Source of the DNA: Funiculus sociatus GB2-C1
Lineage (GTDB): Bacteria > Cyanobacteriota > Cyanobacteriia > Cyanobacteriales > FACHB-T130
Assembly (NCBI RefSeq): GCF_039962115.1
Contig: NZ_JAMPKJ010000013.1
Location: forward strand, 1 to 64,000
Direction of reading: 5' to 3'
Length of the DNA: 64,000 bases
Below are positions 60,862 through 64,000 of the stretch, piece after piece. The notes under the pieces were generated by a model. It ran no database searches and was not told the origin of the DNA. It worked only from the letters and a program-made list of their open reading frames with translations. The stretch's first letter is position 1, and each line of letters begins with the position of its first letter. Position numbers and translations under genes: made by a program.

Positions 60862-62025
60862 ATGGAAACTCTTGCCTATATCCATCTTGCTCTTGCCTAC
60901 GAGGAACCCGTCAACATCGAGCAAGTTTCTGCCCTCAATAGCCAGAAGTTTTTTCAGGGAATGGAATGCAAAAAGCTTTCCAGCACGGCGAGTATGTATA
61001 TGCTATCGCTGGCAGTTAGCTTAAGCTATTTGGGAATGGCATCGGTCGCGTTGGCAACGCTTCAGCCTGGGGACAGTGGTTCAGAGGTAGTTACCCTCCA
61101 GCAACGTTTGCAACAGCTAGGCTACTTCAGGGCAAATGCCACTGGCAATTTTGGTCCCTTGACCACAGAGGCGGTGATCCAATTCCAAAAAGCTAAAGGA
61201 CTAGCACCAGATGGCATTGTAGGGCCGCAAACTGAGGCAGCTTTAAGCATTCAAAGGAGGAACAACCAAACACAGGCAAGTAACCGTCAGCAGGTGAGCA
61301 ACCGTCTGCTAGTTAACCGTCCGCAGGTGAACCGTCAACGGGCCAGCACTCGTCTGCAGGTGAGCAACCCTCCACAGGTGAGCAATCGTCGCCGTGGCGC
61401 TTTGCAGGAAGGGGACAAGGGTGCAGAGGTAGCCGCCCTCCAGCAGCAGTTGCAAAAACGGGGTTACTTGAAGGCAAATGCCACTGGCTATTATGGTCCG
61501 TTAACTAAAGCCGCCGTTACCCAATTTCAGAAAGTGGCGGGAATGCCTGTTGATGGCGTTGCAGGTACAGACACTCAGGCGGCTCTACTGGGTGTGGGAA
61601 ATGGAGAGTTTCGGACTGCGGCAAAACCAGCCGTTGTTTCTACTGGCCCATTCGTGCAATTCGGTCAAACCAGCCAACAGGTAGCAGCCGTCCAGCGACA
61701 GCTGCGGCAAATGGAATACTATCAAGGTCGGTTAACTGGTTACTTCGACCAAGAAACTAAAGATGCTGTCACCAAGTTTCAGCAAGAACAACGCTTACCT
61801 GCTGATGGGGTTGTGGGGCCAAATACTTTAGCAGCATTACAGAAGGCAAGCGCAAAAGCAAGCGATCGCTCTAGTATGCTGTCCTTGCAAAAGCGTTTGA
61901 AAGAGAATGGCTTTTATAACGGCCCGTTAAATGGTGTTTTCGATAAGCAAACCAAAGCAGCTGTCGAAGCTGCACAGCGTGACTATGGACTCAGTGCTGA
62001 TGACATTGTGAAGGGACGCTTCTAA
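60862..62025 (+). CDS. Peptidoglycan-binding protein 3 with four PG domains (METLAY family)
   Basis: This 387-residue protein starts METLAYIHLALAYEEPVNIE and has the same C-KKLSSTASMYMLSLAV lead-in. Four PG_binding_1 domains follow: VVTLQQRLQQLGYFRANATG (about 75), VAALQQQLQKRGYLKANATG (about 185), VAAVQRQLRQMEYYQGRLTG (about 268) and MLSLQKRLKENGFYNGPLNG (about 335). Between domains 1 and 2 is a Gln/Val/Asn/Arg-rich repeat region with NRQQVSNR-type units. It has no SPOR-like domain, unlike the other two. It may bind wall glycan by avidity. Confidence 0.88.
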   Translation: METLAYIHLALAYEEPVNIEQVSALNSQKFFQGMECKKLSSTASMYMLSLAVSLSYLGMASVALATLQPGDSGSEVVTLQQRLQQLGYFRANATGNFGPLTTEAVIQFQKAKGLAPDGIVGPQTEAALSIQRRNNQTQASNRQQVSNRLLVNRPQVNRQRASTRLQVSNPPQVSNRRRGALQEGDKGAEVAALQQQLQKRGYLKANATGYYGPLTKAAVTQFQKVAGMPVDGVAGTDTQAALLGVGNGEFRTAAKPAVVSTGPFVQFGQTSQQVAAVQRQLRQMEYYQGRLTGYFDQETKDAVTKFQQEQRLPADGVVGPNTLAALQKASAKASDRSSMLSLQKRLKENGFYNGPLNGVFDKQTKAAVEAAQRDYGLSADDIVKGRF

Positions 62026-62105
62026 CTTTGGCGATTAGCTTTAAAAGCTAATCGCTCGTTTAGCGGCTGTTTTCCCATCGCTGTACTCCTACTGCCCGTA
62101 TTTGC

Positions 62106-62561
62106 TTAAATTGGCAGTAACGCCCGCTGGCAAGAGGGACAGACGGCGTGAATCGTCAACTGACAGTCAAGCAGATGATACCCCTCTTTTTTGGCGGTTC
62201 GGGTGCCTGTTTTTAATATCGAGTCATTCTTGAATTCAATCGTCTTGTTACACCGAACACAGATCAAATGATGGTGGTGATGCGGGTAAGGTTGATTGAG
62301 TTCGTAATGCTTATGTCCTTCCGCCAGTTCTAGTTCGCGTAGGATTCCCAGCCGAGCCATTAACTTTAGAGTTCGGTAAATGGTGGATAGGCTTATATCC
62401 TCACTTTCGCTGTGCAGCAGCTCGTAAAGGTCTTCCGCACTGAGATGCTGACCTCTGGGGAGATGTTGAAAAACATTTAGGATAGTTTCCCGCTGGGGAG
62501 TTAAACGCCAGCCCCGCTCATTGAGTTCAGCCTTGAGGGAGGTTGCTGTATAAAATGACAT
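62106..62561 (-). CDS. furA: Fur-family metal-dependent regulator, FurA-like
   Basis: This 151-residue repressor has an N-terminal winged helix (LKAELNERGWRLTPQRETIL, then STIYRTLKLMARLGILRELE). A metal-binding domain follows, with HYELNQPYPHHHHHLICVRC and CPSC near the C-terminus, matching cyanobacterial FurA. Cysteine pairs CVRC and CPSC could hold structural zinc or act in redox sensing. A Fur-box-like site lies 78 bases upstream of the start, consistent with autoregulation. Iron versus peroxide response cannot be settled by reading alone. Confidence 0.9.
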   Translation of the reverse strand: MSFYTATSLKAELNERGWRLTPQRETILNVFQHLPRGQHLSAEDLYELLHSESEDISLSTIYRTLKLMARLGILRELELAEGHKHYELNQPYPHHHHHLICVRCNKTIEFKNDSILKTGTRTAKKEGYHLLDCQLTIHAVCPSCQRALLPI

Positions 62562-62638
62562 ATTTACCTTCTCAAGAAAGTAGCCCTATTGAGAAGGATA
62601 GCGAATTGCTAGAATATTTGCAACAAACTTATCTTATT

Positions 62639-62657
62639 GAGAATGATAATTAATAAG
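62639..62657. promoter_or_regulatory. Candidate Fur box upstream of furA
   Basis: GAGAATGATAATTAATAAG matches 14 of 19 positions of the classical Fur consensus GATAATGATAATCATTATC. It lies 78 bases upstream of the FurA-like start, in a position for autoregulation. Confidence 0.6.
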
Positions 62658-62722
62658 CAAAGCAGTCAAGAAGCAGGAAAGTATAGAAGGAAACAGGAAA
62701 AAGTAGAAGTAAAGAATTATGT

Positions 62723-62782
62723 CTTTTACATGATTGCCTTTTCACTTTTGACGAAACTACTTAAAAGGCAATCATGTAAAAG
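62723..62782. repeat. Perfect 20-bp palindrome upstream of furA
   Basis: CTTTTACATGATTGCCTTTT at 62723 is exactly complementary to AAAAGGCAATCATGTAAAAG at 62763, loop 20 bases. It shares the GGCAATCAT core with the neighbouring palindrome. Confidence 0.85.
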
Positions 62783-62836
62783 ATAAAAGGTAAAAGGCAA
62801 TCATAAAGAATTCGATGATTGCCTTTTACCTTTTAT
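62783..62836 (-). terminator. Perfect 22-bp hairpin after the sigma factor gene
   Basis: The arms starting ATAAAAGGTAAAAGGCAATC and ending in ATTGCCTTTTACCTTTTAT are exact complements around AAAGAATTCG. The hairpin lies 6 bases past the sigma-factor stop and is probably its terminator. Confidence 0.75.
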
Positions 62837-62842
62837 GTTCTT

Positions 62843-64000
62843 TTATCCTAAAGATTCGAGATAATCTCGCACGCGGTTGCGGCGCTTGGGTTGGCGCAAC
62901 TTCTGTAAGGCTTTGGCTTCAATTTGCCGGACTCGTTCTCTAGATAAATCCAAAGCGCGACCAATTTCTGCCAAGGAATAAGGATGACCATCTCCCAAGC
63001 CAAACCGCATCTGAATCACATCTCTCTCTCTGCTGGTGAGATCGTCAAGCAAATTCTGCAAATCGCGGTGTAAAGCTTCTCGCATTAACACTTCTTCGGG
63101 AGAGATGCTATCTGTTTCTAGCAAGTCGCCTAGTTCAGTGTCTTTCTCCTTACCAACTTTAATTTCTAAAGAGACAGAGCGGGGGACGCGCAGCAAAACT
63201 TCCCGCACCTGTTCGGCTGTCATGTCTAACTCGTGACCGATATCTTCAATGGTGGCGGTGCGACCTTTTTCTTGAGAAATTTTTCGCTGAGCTTTCTTGA
63301 TTTTGTTGAGCTTTTCGGTGATGTGAACTGGAAGGCGGATGGTGCGGCTTTGAGTAGCGATCGCGCGCGTAATCCCCTGACGAATCCACCAATAAGCATA
63401 GGTGCTAAACCGATAACCCTTTGTCGGATCGAACTTCTCTACCGCCCGTTCTAGTCCGAGAGTTCCTTCCTGAACTAAATCCAACAATTCCAAGCCGCGA
63501 TTTTGATATTTTTTCGCCACCGACACGACCAAGCGCAAGTTAGCCTTGATCATGTGTTCTTTGGCGCGGATGCCAGTATTCTGAATCGCCTCTAGTTCCT
63601 CGACATTCAGAATAGCTATCTCTGCCCAGCGTCGCTTTCCTGCTGCCAAACTGGGCTTCAGGTTGCTTACTTCAATACCAGCTTCTGTCGCCCAGCGTTC
63701 CAAAGAAGGACGATGCCCTAGTTGAGAAGCCAGACGATCGTGAACATCAATCAGATGGACATAGGGTTTAATGACTTCATCACCCTTAGTCGCAGCCTCA
63801 TTTCTCAACTCCAGCAAACGCATATGACGCTGGACTTTTTGAGCTTCCGAGACTTCTTCATCTCGCCCTAGTAAACGAACCCGACCAATTTCCTGAAGGT
63901 ATAAGCGCACCAGATCGGTTGTACGACGACTGGCACTTGTTGGGGGGCGGGACTCGTCGAGTGGCTCATCAAGAGCGTCTATCATTTCGATCTCAGGCTC
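62843..64000 (-). CDS. sigC: RNA polymerase sigma-70 factor, group 2, SigC-like (N-terminus cut by window edge)
   Basis: The frame is open to the window edge (EPEIE precedes the first ATG at 63985), so the true start is probably outside. Region 1.2 reads TDLVRLYLQEIGRVRLLGRD. Region 2 has AKEHMIKANLRLVVSVAKKY, LLDLVQEGTLGLERAVEKFD and RFSTYAYWWIRQGITRAIA. Region 3 has HITEKLNKIKKAQRKI and region 4 has REEVDVIQMRFGLGD-like RDVIQMRFGLGDGHPYSLAE, with LSRERVRQIEAKAL. The long 1.1 region of SigA is not visible. RRTTDLVRLYLQEIGRVRLL and the length suggest SigC rather than SigA, but SigB/SigD cannot be fully excluded. Confidence 0.88.
   Translation of the reverse strand, partial: EPEIEMIDALDEPLDESRPPTSASRRTTDLVRLYLQEIGRVRLLGRDEEVSEAQKVQRHMRLLELRNEAATKGDEVIKPYVHLIDVHDRLASQLGHRPSLERWATEAGIEVSNLKPSLAAGKRRWAEIAILNVEELEAIQNTGIRAKEHMIKANLRLVVSVAKKYQNRGLELLDLVQEGTLGLERAVEKFDPTKGYRFSTYAYWWIRQGITRAIATQSRTIRLPVHITEKLNKIKKAQRKISQEKGRTATIEDIGHELDMTAEQVREVLLRVPRSVSLEIKVGKEKDTELGDLLETDSISPEEVLMREALHRDLQNLLDDLTSRERDVIQMRFGLGDGHPYSLAEIGRALDLSRERVRQIEAKALQKLRQPKRRNRVRDYLESLG

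Noticed and set aside
62843..64000. Principal sigma factor SigA
   Set aside because: The region before region 1.2 does not show the SigA-type acidic 1.1 domain, and region 1.2 matches SigC better; the cut N-terminus leaves some doubt.

Overview
The window looks like chromosomal DNA of a filamentous cyanobacterium. The HIP1 octamer GCGATCGC is scattered throughout. There are cyanobacterial marker families: a CpcS/CpeS-type phycobiliprotein lyase, TxlA, a Ycf46-like AAA ATPase, DUF2808, DUF2232, a FurA-like regulator and a SigC-like group 2 sigma factor. Heptanucleotide repeats and short palindromes of the kind known from filamentous cyanobacteria are abundant. No rRNA, tRNA, CRISPR array or intact prophage was recognised. 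The left edge cuts an IS630-type transposase and the right edge cuts the sigma factor gene.

Layout. 0-7 kb: IS630 remnant, Tat/lipoprotein solute-binding protein, phycobiliprotein lyase, a small coiled-coil protein, a DUF2232 membrane protein coupled to cobT, and a Crp-family regulator. 7-12 kb: one giant gene for a coiled-coil, acidic, Hsp70/actin-like ATPase protein. 12-22 kb: sugar transferase, pgsA, a three-gene unit ending in a CSP41-like epimerase, surE, ilvE, a NIL-ferredoxin, txlA, an SLH protein, a VKOR-like thioredoxin lipoprotein, and two endolysin-like wall hydrolases. 22-28 kb: SGNH hydrolase and a ChlH-family chelatase large subunit. 28-30 kb is the accessory, decaying part: a palindromic element, a nonsense-interrupted membrane gene, a frameshifted DUF433-like remnant and a VapBC pair. 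30-38 kb: exported protein, zinc alcohol dehydrogenase, small zinc-ribbon protein, and two large multidomain histidine kinases. 38-47.5 kb: two GT-C glycosyltransferases, bifunctional PutA and a serpin. 48-51 kb: three-gene transhydrogenase operon (pntA1-pntA2-pntB). 52-58 kb: the ordered cluster DUF2808-rpmH-rnpA-PH-yidC-jag-yceD-AAA-SH3. 58.7-62 kb: three tandem paralogous peptidoglycan-binding proteins. 62-64 kb: FurA-like regulator and sigma factor.

The strongest unusual signal is not a gene but a repeat behaviour. Bipartite heptanucleotide elements (G-rich heptads, a short A-rich centre, then C-rich heptads) sit between genes and also in frame inside cobT (twice), the ChlH-family gene and a PAS histidine kinase. 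Related AT-rich heptad tracts lie in frame in a second kinase and in the giant ATPase gene. A tandem heptamer array encodes the same cyclic heptapeptide in all three frames, so a stop-free heptamer can enter a gene in any frame without truncating it, provided total length is a multiple of three. The one intergenic copy of the same architecture carries TAG triplets in its heptads.

Limits: all calls come from reading sequence and translations. No database search, folding program or alignment was run, so subfamily names and repeat boundaries are provisional.
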